Of a stretch of DNA of 64,000 bases, positions 34,850-44,820 are shown piece after piece. The stretch's first letter is position 1; every line of letters begins with the position of its first letter. The position numbers were made by a program, and so were the translations under genes. The stretch comes from Paramarasmius palmivorus. Its lineage: Eukaryota > Basidiomycota > Agaricomycetes > Agaricales > Marasmiaceae. The stretch is from the NCBI GenBank assembly GCA_037176845.1, contig JAYKXP010000016.1:1-64000 (forward strand), given 5' to 3'. The notes beneath the pieces were generated by a model, which searched no databases, was not told the DNA's origin, and saw nothing but the letters and a program-made list of their open reading frames with translations.

Positions 34850-36100
34850 GTTAATGGTATGCTGGGATCATTTTCGGCACCACCGATGTCGGCAGTATGA
34901 CGGTACGTTAGTGAATAATATGTTCCTTGTGTTGAAATTTTCACAAGATGGGGTGCGGGATGTTCTAGAAGCGTAGCTGGACTATAAGGTTATGCTGATG
35001 TGGGGTCATCCTAATGGATTATGTTGCCAAATCTTCCAACACGAATTCTTTGACCTAACAAAAACTGGCTTCTGTTCGCGTAGTGGTTTCGGTTCTTCGA
35101 TGGCTTTCTGAAGGAGATAGCGTCTGAGAAAGTCGGTTGCTTATTTATCGGTTTGGTCTTGGTAGACTATATTTGTGTGTATATCTGGGTGATGCCTGGT
35201 AGCTGCTGTCGGTCATTGAAAGCATTATCCCAATGAGTTTATCTAATCTTGGAGTGTGTTGATCAATTCAATCGTTTTGGAGGTTGTATATCCGTTCCCT
35301 TGGTGAGGAGTCCAAGGCTGTAAACATTCTTGAAACGGTTAGCGGAGCTGATAGATAAGAACTTGATGCGCACAAATGAGCCTCCCATTCTAACAGCTGG
35401 ACACATCGCCATGAACTAAAGCCGTCTCTGCCAGACCACTCTATGTTGTACCTGCTAGTATCGGCTAGCTAGGTCGAATCACTGAAGTCCTTTAACGATT
35501 GGCCTACAGAAAAGACTGAGTCCATGGTAGCTTTTGCTTGAAATGAACAATACCTTAACCAAGCGTCGTATCAACTCGGACCTCGAGCGAATTGAGAGCA
35601 TTGCGAACAGAGATCAGATTACGTCGACAGTGAAGGGGTGAGACAGTATGGAAGCTGCGAAATGATGATCCCAGTTTACATGAGATCAAGACCAAGCTCC
35701 CTTGGGACAAAAACGACTGTGCTCACTTGTTCCGAGTTTTGTCCGTCCAGAAGGAGAAAAGTGTTCCATTGATTTGGGATGAATTTCGGCGGGATTGCTT
35801 TTGGTTCTGGTAAGACGAGTAGCTTTATATCTTGATGATTTTGGATGGGAACCGTGCTATGCCGATCTGGGCTTCATCGTTTTTGGGATCCAAAGTCATT
35901 GGTCTGGTGACTATAACCGTCTTCTCCGATTACTCCCGTCATCGTCGTCCTTCAACTTGCAGGCTTTCGCAGAAAATGGGATTCATGAGAGCTTTGTGCT
36001 GTTATACGTTGCTATTCTCTCGGGGTGTGTTGGTACTACTCTTTACTATGAGTTATAACGCTAACTTGTTCTGGCTTTAGTTGATGTCCTAGGGATTTCA
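34850..36100. other. Stretch without supported gene before the Helitron
   Basis: Short open frames (for example 35795-36058) have no joinable splice sites or protein-like composition. The left end of the Helitron probably lies here or inside the repeat that follows, but no clear TC-start terminus could be fixed. Confidence 0.35.
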
Positions 36101-39100
36101 GTGTTGGAAGAAAACAAAATCTTTTCTGACACATACCCTGGATCGAACGTCGTTTTGACTAAGCCTTTCGTTGGCTTCTACTGTGTAGTATCGGCCCAAG
36201 TTCTGTTGGAATCAAAACCTCTTTGTCGTCCAATTTCGATTGATTCCAGTTCCCTCACCGAGCTTTTTGTTATCTTCTATGCAGCATCGACCAAATTCAT
36301 GTCACAGTCTGAGCCTCTCATTGGCTTCTCTGATTCAAAGTCGACGAACTTGTTGTCGCATACTGAGCCTTTCGTTGGCTTCTCTGATCTATTGTTGACC
36401 CAGTTTATGTCACCGTCTGAGCCTTCTGTTGGCTTCTCTAATTCAAAGTCGATGAATTTGTTGTCGCAGACTGAGCCTTTCATTGGCTTCTCCGATCTAT
36501 TGTTGACCCAGTTTATGTCACTATCTGAGCCTTCTGTTGGCTTCTCTAGTTCAAAGTCGACGAACTTGTTGTCGCAGACTGAGCCTTTCGTTGGCTTCTC
36601 CGATCTATTGTTGACCAAGTTTATGTCACCGTCTGAGCCTTTTGTTGGCTTCTCTAATGCAATATCGGTGAATTTATTCTCACATACTGAGCCTTTCATT
36701 GGCGTCTCTAATCTACTTTTGACTGAATTGATGTCACCATTGGAGCCTTTCTTTACAATGGATTCATTTTCGCATACTGAGCCTTTTGTTGGCTTCTCCA
36801 ATCTATCATTGACCACATTCATGTTGCTATCTGGGCCTTTTGTTGGCTTTTCTACTTCAATGTCAATGAATTCATTTTCACATACTGAGCCTTTCGTTGG
36901 CTTCCCTAATCTATCGTTGATTAAATTTGTGTTACCATTGGAGCCTTTCTTTGCAATGGATTCATTCTCACATATTGAGCCTTTGGTCAGCTTCTCCAAT
37001 CTATCATTGACCACATTCATGTTGCTATCTGAGTTCCTTTTGAGCAGACAAAAGATTGTTTGGTCACACTGCAATATACTGATTGATTTCAATAATAAAT
37101 CACAAGGATCATGGTTGCAAAATGTCTTTGAATGGTTACATGACAAGAAAGACTTAGTGGAATTGCTTTGGAATGCTACTTTTAGATTTCTAAGTGTTGT
37201 TCAAATAAGCTGCCTTCTAAGTACTAAATGTAAAGTTATCCAATGGTTACTAATTGCTTGTACTTCATCAATGCTTGGGACTCTGACTAATTCAGCCATA
37301 GATTATAAACTGTTGCAATCAGTTAACATACCTCAGTATTATTTTATTGTTATGTCCGATTTTTACTTTTGCATGTTGTGTGTTCTTAAATGTGTCGTTC
37401 TAATTCCTTTGTCCTCAATCAAGCAATATGAAATACCTTACTTCTTCAATACATTTGATGAAAGTAAGACTTTAATCCCAGCTATATATGATGATTTTGG
37501 AGGTGGTCGGCCTAGATTGGTCCCTTGGAATTTAGTGAAATATCACTTACCTGCATTAAGCATGCATCCTAGACCTAATCAAGACTATAAGTTTTCTTTT
37601 GTTGCATATATATTATCTGATGATTTATCACAATGGGATCTTACTGGGCGCTTAGCTATTTCAATTCCTATATCAAATATATTGCCATATATGAATAAGA
37701 CATGGCGCCATAAAGCTGCAAAAATACATTCTATTCCAGATCATGCTAAAGCAACTGAGAAAGAGCTAGAACAGCAGCTCGACCAGCATACTTGTAGTGT
37801 ATGTCCATCTATAGTAACTATATTAAAGATAACACCTGCTAAGCAAAAGAAACAACAATATAGTGAAGTTATTCAAGCTGGCTTTGAGGTTCAGTGTTCA
37901 TCCTTTCCTCCAGAGCCATTAAATGAATCAATGACAAGTACTATTTTAATTAATGCATGCAAAAAATTAGATAAATCAAATGTTCTTGAGGCAGGATGTG
38001 CAGTATGTGGTGAACTTGTAATTTGTTCTAAGTTATCTCCTCTTCGTCATGTCAGAAATTTACTTAATGTCCTGAAAGTGTCTGATGTTACAAGAAAAGA
38101 GCGAAATCATATAAACGATCCTATATCTGATCTTCCAGGTCCAGTCCTAGCTGCTAATTGCAATCATATCTGTAAATCATGCCGAGCATCACTAATAAAA
38201 GGAAATATTCCAAAGTTATCATTAGCTAATCATTTATGGCTAGGAGATATACCTTCTCAATTGCAAAATCTATCATATATTGAGAAGCTATTGGTCTCTC
38301 GTGTTCGTCATACAGCATGTTTTGTTAGAATAGCTACTGGAGGCAAGAAGATGAAAGCTAATGCTATGGCTTTTGAAGCTCCTATTCCTAAAATATACAA
38401 TATATTACCACCTCCAAAAGATGATATCGATGAAATTCTTGCAATATTATTCACAGGACCAGCACAGCCTACTGCAGAGGATTTCCAAAGGACACCTCTT
38501 TTAGTTAGGCGTAATGCAGTTAAAGAAGCTTTAACTTGGCTAATTCTCAATCATAGTGACTATGTTGATGTTAAACTATCTGAAGAAAACCTTTGTCAGT
38601 ATAGTGAAGATATACCACCTTGTGCAATTATGTGGAAGAAAGCTGAAGGTAATAAAACACTTGAGTCTGAAGCTATCTTTGATAATGAAGATGAAGATGG
38701 CACTACTGAGGGCCAATGTTTATTTACGGTTCATGGTCTTACTGGCCCTCAGCTAATGGAACATACAAAAGATGAAATAGTAGGATTGGCCACTGCATAT
38801 TTTGCAAATGGTGGTAAAGTACTTGGTATTGGTCGTAAAGAACATGGAGAAAGTATATGGAAAAATCCATCATTATATCCAAGAATGTTTCCTTGGCTGT
38901 TTCCATATGGCTTGGGAGGCTTGGGTGTTGCTAATATAAGTGAATCATTACATAAAAAACACCTTTTAATGTACTATGATAAAAGATTTCAGGTAGATGA
39001 AAATTTTCCTATTGTTGCTTTTAGTCATGAACAAGTTAAAGCTGCTACACAGGCTGGATGGCTTTTAGCAGACAAAAGCTCATTTGAATCTGTTGCTGAG

Positions 39101-42100
39101 AGAATTTTAAACCTTGATCAAAGTGTTCTTCAAAATTTAGCTGATCGTATGGCAAATGGTGAGAAAGTTTCACCTCAAAATAAAGCTGAAAATGCATGTT
39201 TTACAGTTCTTTCAGATTTAGATCGTGTAGCAGGTAAAGTTTCAGGATCAACTACTACCAAAAAATATATGCGCAATGAAGTGTGGTCATTGATTGCTCA
39301 TAAAGGTGCACCATCATGGTATATTACAATATCACCAGCTGATAATAAGCATCCATTATGCTTATACTTTGCTGGAACAAATATTGATTTTCCTTTAGTC
39401 TCTATGACATATTCTGAGCAGCTTAGACTTATATCTGCTAATCCAGTAGCATCTGCACGATTTTTCAATTTTCTGGTAGAAACTTTTATTGCTGACTTTC
39501 TAGGTTATGATTCAGGTTATAGAGGAATATATGGAGAGCACGATGCACATTATGGCGTTGTTGAACAACAAGGTCGACTTACTCTTCATCTTCATCTTTT
39601 GTTGTGGATTAAAGGTGCACTAAGTCCACAGGAAATTAGACACAAACTAATTAATGGTGCTAGCGAATTTGAGAGTCAATTAATAGCATATTTAGATAGT
39701 GTGTTTGCAGGTCAGTTTCTGGATAGTACCTTAAGTGAAGTAAACAGTACAGTAAAGCAAGCTAAGTCAGACATACAATATAAAAATCCAACTAACACTT
39801 TGCCAGAAATCCCACCATCTGTTTGTAATATACATAATATTCTTGATTCAAATCCTACTTGCCAGCTTTGTAAATTATATACTGAATGGTGGTCACAGTA
39901 TAAGTTCACAGTCAATGATTTAATTCTAAAAACTAATAAACATAAATGTGATAGAAATGTAAATAAGGATGGCACACTTAAACCAAAACACCTATATAAA
40001 GGATGTAAGGATAATAAATGGGGCAAGTGCCGGGGACGATTTCCAAGAGATCTTTATCCTTTTACTTTTATTGACCATAAAACAGGTGCTGTTACAATGC
40101 GCAAGGATGAAGCATGGTTCAATACTTTTACATATCCACTTACATACTTTTTACGTAGCAATACTGATGTAACATTCCTTGGATCAGGTACGGCAATAAA
40201 ATCTGTTGTTTTATATGTTACTGACTATATAACAAAAGCATCACTCAAAACACATATTATTTTTGATGCAATACTTACAGTGTTTTCTAAGAATGCAGAG
40301 ATGATCAATGGAACTGATTCAAGTCAAGAAAAGGCCCGGAAGATTCTTACAAAGATAGTCAATCTACTTGGTACTAAAATGGAATTTGGTGCACCTCTAA
40401 TATGTGGTTATCTACTTGGTTATCCAGATCATTATACTGACCATCATTTTATACCATTTTATTGGCAGCAGTTTGTAGCTAAAGTTCAAAATGACTGTTG
40501 TCAGGATAAACAGCCTGCTATTAAAGAAAATGTAGCATTACTAAAGCGGGGTAATCGTATTATTGGTCTTTCACCAGTAATGGATTATGAGTATAGACCT
40601 GATGAAACTAATCACATAACATTATATGACTGGATTCGTATTGCACATCGCATTACACTTAAAACAGCCCAGTGTTTTCGAAAAAAACCGCAAGATGATA
40701 ATAATGAAATGGTGCAAACCAGTGATTCTGAAACTGGTGAAAACCAACTCATTCAAGGGAAATCTTTACCTATGAACTGCTATAGATTTCAATTAGGCCA
40801 TGAACTAATTGATACACATGTTGCACGCATTCAAAAGGATAGTGAAAAAGTAGTAGTTAACTTTCTTGGTGCTACTTTACCTAGAAGAGATCAAGGAGAT
40901 TATGAATACTATTGTTGTGTTATGCTTACTTTGTTTAAACCATGGAGAAATGGACAAGACTTAAAGGAGTGTGATATGTCATGGTCTGATGCATTTTCTA
41001 AGCATTACTTTACTGAACGCCAGCAAGAGCTCATGAATAACTTTATGATAAGATATGAATGTTTAGATGCCCGTGATGATTATCAGTCTATGATGGCAAA
41101 AAATAATGCTATTCATAGTAGCTGGGATCCAATTTTAGACGACTTAAGTGATAATGAAGATGATATGACACTGTATGATGTTTCTGCTTTATATGATTCT
41201 GTTGATCCTGCACCACTAGGAACTAATAATTCTGGTGATTATGATTTTGAATGTCATAAGATTAATAATTATACTCCACAGTATAGACAGCGCTTAGCTC
41301 AGAAACAAGAAATTAAAAATATTTTAAATACATGTCAATGGTCGTTAGCATGTCCTTCATATACCCAGGCAATGAATATAGATATAATGCCAATACCCAC
41401 TTTAGCCCGTGATTATTGGAGAACCATGTTAATGTCAAAGCGCAAAGAAATTTTGGAGTCCCGCATGAAAAAGGTTCCAGCATTAGTTAGAGCTAAGTTT
41501 ATTAAAAACCGAAGCACACAAAATACTATTCAATCTAATAACACAGTAGCAGTAATTGATAAATCATATCTTGAAAAAGGCTTTCATGCTTATCAAGGTC
41601 AACATTATATAGATGAGATAATACAAAAGTATATGTTGAATAATGAACAAGAAAGAGCTTTTCGGATCATTGCAAATCATGCAAGTTCTTTATATGCTGA
41701 TCAGTTAAAAATGTATATTGGTGGTATGGGTGGTACTGGCAAATCAACAGTACTAAGAGCTCTTATTGATTTTTTCTCTTTGTGTAATGAAAGTTATAAG
41801 TTACTTGTAGTGGCACCTACTGGAAGTGCAGCGGCTTTACTGGGTGGCTCAACATATCATTCTGCCTTTGGTATTAATGACTATAATGAATCCAATGACA
41901 ATCTTCCTTCTGTACGTGAGCGCCTAATTGGTGTGCAGTATATTTTCTTTGATGAAGTATCTATGCTATCAGCTTGGGAGATGTATCGTATCAGTCGACA
42001 ACTATGTATGTGTATGTTAAAAGAAGATACAGAATTTGGGGGATTAAATATAATATTTGCTGGTGATTTTGCTCAACTACCTCCACCTATGGGCGGGGAA

Positions 42101-44431
42101 AGTGTTTCTCTATATGGCCGTAAAATTGGTGCGATGCGTAATACTCCACGCCAGCAAGAGGAAGCTATAGGCAAATCTCTTTGGCACCATGTTACAACTG
42201 TAGTAATTCTTCGTCAAAACATGCGCCAAAAAACACAGTCTTCTGATGATTCCCAATTCCGTACTGCTCTGGAGAACATGAGATATCGTAACTGTACTTC
42301 AGCTGATATAGATTTTTTAAATACACGAGTTACTTCAAAGAGAAAGGGTGAAACTTCAATATGTGACCCTCAGTTTCGGAATGTAGCAATTATTACAGCA
42401 TGGAACGTTCAAAAAGATGAAATTAATGAAATAGGGTGTCAAAGATATGCTGAGGAAAATAATGAGCAGTTACATCACTTCTATTGTGAAGATGTTGTTA
42501 AACCATCAGATAGAAGACAAAAAGGAAAGGATAATAGTGATAAAATGATTTATCTTAAACAGATGACTCCTGAATGGCAAGAATATTTATGGACTTTAGA
42601 TCCAAGTGCATCAGATACATTAGTTGCTCCTAAATTGTCACTTTGTAAAGGTATGCCAGTTATGATACGAAAAAACATTGCTACTGAGTTAAATATTACC
42701 CGTGGACAAGAAGGTACTATATATGGATGGACATGCCGGGGTCCTCGTAACCGACAGAAATTAGATACCTTGTTTGTTCATTTAACAAATCCTCCCAGTA
42801 ATATACAGCTTCCTCAACTACCCCTGAATGTTGTACCTATAACTCCAACTTCTGACTATGCTACTATCAAACTCCCTACAGGTAAGGGGAAGTCAATTAG
42901 AGTTTATCGCACTCAAGTAGATGTTGCACCTTGTTTTGCTATGACAGATTTTTCATCACAAGGTAAGACTCGGTTGTACAATACAGTACATCTGAATAAT
43001 TGTAAAGATTTCCATGGATATTATACTGCACTATCCCGTAGCTCATCAGCTTCAGGTACGATAATTCTTCAAGGCTTTGATCCTAATAAAATAAAAGGTG
43101 GTTTAAAAGGTTCATCATTACGCCAGGAATATCGTGAGCTTGAGCTTTTAGATGATATTACTAAGCTAAGATATGAAGGCTTATTATCTCCTGATATACT
43201 AGGAACAACAAGAAACACTCTAATCCGGTCATTTAGAAAAAAAATGGGTGATTCCTATAATCCATCTTTAATGTATCACTCTTTAAAGTGGTGTGCAAGT
43301 GATCCACTTGTTGAAACTGACTTAGATTTAATTGCATGGAAAATAGTTAGTCGTCAAGTAAACAATTCAAATGATGATATAGACTATAGTCAGGTAATAC
43401 CAAATCCCTTTGTTCCATCAATATCTGTCCAAAATCAATCTAGTTTAATCAAACATAAAGATCATAGAAATATAAAAATACACACAGATTTACCAAATAA
43501 AAGACCAAGTAAGAGGACATTAGATAAGCCTTCTAATAATTCTCCAATTTCAAAGCGCTCTCGTCTTAATTCAAGTCATGATGAAGCTGGATTGTTATCA
43601 GCACCAATATGGAGTAATAACAGCTGTGCTTATGATGCAATTATATCAATTTTATGGCCACTATGGTATTCAAATGTTCAAAAATGGACTCAATACTTTC
43701 AAAGCACTTCAAATCCACTTTTGATCTTTTTGAACACTACTTTTAACTCATGTAAAGATGGTACAATGACTATAAGTGAATGTCGTGATCTTATTAGACT
43801 TCAGGCTGCTCAAGAGCAACCAAGAAGATTTGTAGTTGGCCAATTTACTTCAATTATTGAACTACTTAGTTATATGCTATCATACGAAACACCAATATTA
43901 TATAGAAGTGATCAGTGCACTATTTGTCATTATACTACCTATCAAAATAGGGAAAGACACAGAGACCCTATTCTTTATCAGCCTAGTGAATATGTTCCAT
44001 CAATTTCTAATTTATTACATAGATTTACTGACAGTCGTGTTGTAAATATTATGCGAGCCTGTCAATATTGTGATAACCCAGTTTCATCTCAATATATTTA
44101 TCATAGGCCACCTGAAATATTAACTTTTAAAATACACCAATCTGGAACAGAAGGCCACCTTCCATATATTGATACTACAATCCAACTTTCAATACAAAAT
44201 CAAGGATATACTTATGCTTTAGTTGGAGTGATATATTTTAAAGATGGCCATTTTATTTCAAGATATATAGATGGCAATAGAAAAGTTTGGTTTCATGATG
44301 GTTTATCAATTCATAGTAATCAAAGAGGTAGATATATATTTAATCGGGATTTAACTAACTCTAATTTAGATTTCTCTACATGTAGAACATATCAAGCATC
44401 CATTGTAATTTATGCCAAACAGCCTTTATAA
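36101..44431 (+). mobile_element. Autonomous Helitron, transposase body
   Basis: An 8.3 kb uninterrupted frame encodes the Rep and helicase parts of a Helitron. The region after about 37,040 is strikingly AT-rich compared with the neighbouring genes. Rolling-circle ends (5' TC, 3' hairpin plus CTRR, insertion between A and T) were looked for. A CTAA followed by T occurs near 44573 but without a convincing hairpin, so the true borders are unknown. The lack of any frameshift or stop over 8.3 kb implies recent activity or recent arrival. Confidence 0.85.
36101..44431 (+). CDS. Helitron Rep/helicase with C-terminal USP-like protease domain
   Basis: Numbering from 36101 (a GTG; the real start is unknown and the first ATG is at 36299). 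Residues ~65-310: 18-residue tandem repeats. ~630-690: paired-cysteine segments (AGCAVCGELV, CNHICKSC) as in the N-terminal finger of fungal Helitrons. ~1050-1200: Helitron Rep domain with the HUH motif in LTLHLHLLLW (~1163). ~1373-1380: candidate catalytic tyrosine region (YVTDYITK). ~1875-2310: PIF1-type helicase with Walker A GGMGGTGKST, Walker B FFDEVSML, GDFAQLPP, LRQNMRQ and YYTALSRSS. ~2500-2776: a ubiquitin-specific-protease-like domain with Cys box NNSCAYDAI (~2506) and His box GVIYFKDGHFISRY (~2715). The Rep nicks and joins single-stranded DNA and the helicase unwinds it. The protease-like domain could process the polyprotein or remove ubiquitin; that is inference. Confidence 0.85.
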   Translation: MLEENKIFSDTYPGSNVVLTKPFVGFYCVVSAQVLLESKPLCRPISIDSSSLTELFVIFYAASTKFMSQSEPLIGFSDSKSTNLLSHTEPFVGFSDLLLTQFMSPSEPSVGFSNSKSMNLLSQTEPFIGFSDLLLTQFMSLSEPSVGFSSSKSTNLLSQTEPFVGFSDLLLTKFMSPSEPFVGFSNAISVNLFSHTEPFIGVSNLLLTELMSPLEPFFTMDSFSHTEPFVGFSNLSLTTFMLLSGPFVGFSTSMSMNSFSHTEPFVGFPNLSLIKFVLPLEPFFAMDSFSHIEPLVSFSNLSLTTFMLLSEFLLSRQKIVWSHCNILIDFNNKSQGSWLQNVFEWLHDKKDLVELLWNATFRFLSVVQISCLLSTKCKVIQWLLIACTSSMLGTLTNSAIDYKLLQSVNIPQYYFIVMSDFYFCMLCVLKCVVLIPLSSIKQYEIPYFFNTFDESKTLIPAIYDDFGGGRPRLVPWNLVKYHLPALSMHPRPNQDYKFSFVAYILSDDLSQWDLTGRLAISIPISNILPYMNKTWRHKAAKIHSIPDHAKATEKELEQQLDQHTCSVCPSIVTILKITPAKQKKQQYSEVIQAGFEVQCSSFPPEPLNESMTSTILINACKKLDKSNVLEAGCAVCGELVICSKLSPLRHVRNLLNVLKVSDVTRKERNHINDPISDLPGPVLAANCNHICKSCRASLIKGNIPKLSLANHLWLGDIPSQLQNLSYIEKLLVSRVRHTACFVRIATGGKKMKANAMAFEAPIPKIYNILPPPKDDIDEILAILFTGPAQPTAEDFQRTPLLVRRNAVKEALTWLILNHSDYVDVKLSEENLCQYSEDIPPCAIMWKKAEGNKTLESEAIFDNEDEDGTTEGQCLFTVHGLTGPQLMEHTKDEIVGLATAYFANGGKVLGIGRKEHGESIWKNPSLYPRMFPWLFPYGLGGLGVANISESLHKKHLLMYYDKRFQVDENFPIVAFSHEQVKAATQAGWLLADKSSFESVAERILNLDQSVLQNLADRMANGEKVSPQNKAENACFTVLSDLDRVAGKVSGSTTTKKYMRNEVWSLIAHKGAPSWYITISPADNKHPLCLYFAGTNIDFPLVSMTYSEQLRLISANPVASARFFNFLVETFIADFLGYDSGYRGIYGEHDAHYGVVEQQGRLTLHLHLLLWIKGALSPQEIRHKLINGASEFESQLIAYLDSVFAGQFLDSTLSEVNSTVKQAKSDIQYKNPTNTLPEIPPSVCNIHNILDSNPTCQLCKLYTEWWSQYKFTVNDLILKTNKHKCDRNVNKDGTLKPKHLYKGCKDNKWGKCRGRFPRDLYPFTFIDHKTGAVTMRKDEAWFNTFTYPLTYFLRSNTDVTFLGSGTAIKSVVLYVTDYITKASLKTHIIFDAILTVFSKNAEMINGTDSSQEKARKILTKIVNLLGTKMEFGAPLICGYLLGYPDHYTDHHFIPFYWQQFVAKVQNDCCQDKQPAIKENVALLKRGNRIIGLSPVMDYEYRPDETNHITLYDWIRIAHRITLKTAQCFRKKPQDDNNEMVQTSDSETGENQLIQGKSLPMNCYRFQLGHELIDTHVARIQKDSEKVVVNFLGATLPRRDQGDYEYYCCVMLTLFKPWRNGQDLKECDMSWSDAFSKHYFTERQQELMNNFMIRYECLDARDDYQSMMAKNNAIHSSWDPILDDLSDNEDDMTLYDVSALYDSVDPAPLGTNNSGDYDFECHKINNYTPQYRQRLAQKQEIKNILNTCQWSLACPSYTQAMNIDIMPIPTLARDYWRTMLMSKRKEILESRMKKVPALVRAKFIKNRSTQNTIQSNNTVAVIDKSYLEKGFHAYQGQHYIDEIIQKYMLNNEQERAFRIIANHASSLYADQLKMYIGGMGGTGKSTVLRALIDFFSLCNESYKLLVVAPTGSAAALLGGSTYHSAFGINDYNESNDNLPSVRERLIGVQYIFFDEVSMLSAWEMYRISRQLCMCMLKEDTEFGGLNIIFAGDFAQLPPPMGGESVSLYGRKIGAMRNTPRQQEEAIGKSLWHHVTTVVILRQNMRQKTQSSDDSQFRTALENMRYRNCTSADIDFLNTRVTSKRKGETSICDPQFRNVAIITAWNVQKDEINEIGCQRYAEENNEQLHHFYCEDVVKPSDRRQKGKDNSDKMIYLKQMTPEWQEYLWTLDPSASDTLVAPKLSLCKGMPVMIRKNIATELNITRGQEGTIYGWTCRGPRNRQKLDTLFVHLTNPPSNIQLPQLPLNVVPITPTSDYATIKLPTGKGKSIRVYRTQVDVAPCFAMTDFSSQGKTRLYNTVHLNNCKDFHGYYTALSRSSSASGTIILQGFDPNKIKGGLKGSSLRQEYRELELLDDITKLRYEGLLSPDILGTTRNTLIRSFRKKMGDSYNPSLMYHSLKWCASDPLVETDLDLIAWKIVSRQVNNSNDDIDYSQVIPNPFVPSISVQNQSSLIKHKDHRNIKIHTDLPNKRPSKRTLDKPSNNSPISKRSRLNSSHDEAGLLSAPIWSNNSCAYDAIISILWPLWYSNVQKWTQYFQSTSNPLLIFLNTTFNSCKDGTMTISECRDLIRLQAAQEQPRRFVVGQFTSIIELLSYMLSYETPILYRSDQCTICHYTTYQNRERHRDPILYQPSEYVPSISNLLHRFTDSRVVNIMRACQYCDNPVSSQYIYHRPPEILTFKIHQSGTEGHLPYIDTTIQLSIQNQGYTYALVGVIYFKDGHFISRYIDGNRKVWFHDGLSIHSNQRGRYIFNRDLTNSNLDFSTCRTYQASIVIYAKQPL
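36290..37040. repeat. Tandem minisatellite, 54-bp half units in 108-bp pairs, open on both strands
   Basis: The plus frame repeats SEPFVGFSDLLLTQFMSP and SEPSVGFSNSKSMNLLSQ, each 18 residues (54 bp), alternating to give a 108-bp higher-order unit. Because the period is a multiple of three, the opposite strand is also open (36277-37146, 289 codons). It reads a hydrophilic repeat of the type SEKPTKGSVCDNKFVDFELE. The plus version is hydrophobic; the minus version looks more like an ordinary disordered protein. The repeat sits exactly where base composition switches to the AT-rich Helitron body. Confidence 0.75.
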
Positions 44432-44539
44432 AGAAAGGCTTCAGACATTCATGTAGTAAGTAGAAACAGCAATTTACTCTGAGAGTGTAGATGAGAAAGA
44501 TGATGCAAAGCACCATCTTAAGGTGGCATCAAAAACCAC

Positions 44540-44820
44540 TCAGATTGTTGAGATTGATGACGAAGAGGAGACTAATTAACAAGAACCAAGTCAGTTGTCA
44601 AGTTCTCGTCTAGCAGCATTATAACACTCACATTGGATATCTAGAATGTAAAATGAAAGGATGGTAGTTCCTGATATATGGTTTCTACAAGAAGCCATAT
44701 GTGGAGTACATCAGCAAGTGTAAAGTTCACACATTCAGATGTCTGTTTTGCAAGGTCAAGGTCTGATGACACCAGGATGCTAGCATTTAGTGATGGTTGG
44801 ATCATGTGAAGACTTTTCTT
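44540..44820 (+). pseudogene. Decayed N-terminus of a hAT-type transposase (BED-like zinc finger)
   Basis: Reading through stops, the plus strand gives IVEIDDEEETN, then YGFYKKPYVEYISKCKVHTF, then RCLFCKVKV, and about 40 bases later HVKT. The order (acidic lead, Y-x-Y stretch, H-x-F-x-C-x2-C, then H near K-T) matches the BED-like finger of agaricomycete hAT transposases. Several in-frame stops and shifts show it is dead. It begins about 100 bases after the Helitron stop, so it was either present before insertion or carried along. Confidence 0.5.

Noticed and set aside
36277..37146. 289-codon minus-strand frame as a separate gene
   Set aside because: It overlaps the tandem repeat whose period is a multiple of three, so openness on the opposite strand is expected. 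Kept only as a finding, not annotated as CDS.
44505..44580. Helitron 3' terminus with hairpin near CACCATCTTAAGGTGG and CTAA
   Set aside because: The short palindrome lies about 55 bp before the CTAA instead of ~10 bp, so it does not meet the usual Helitron end structure.
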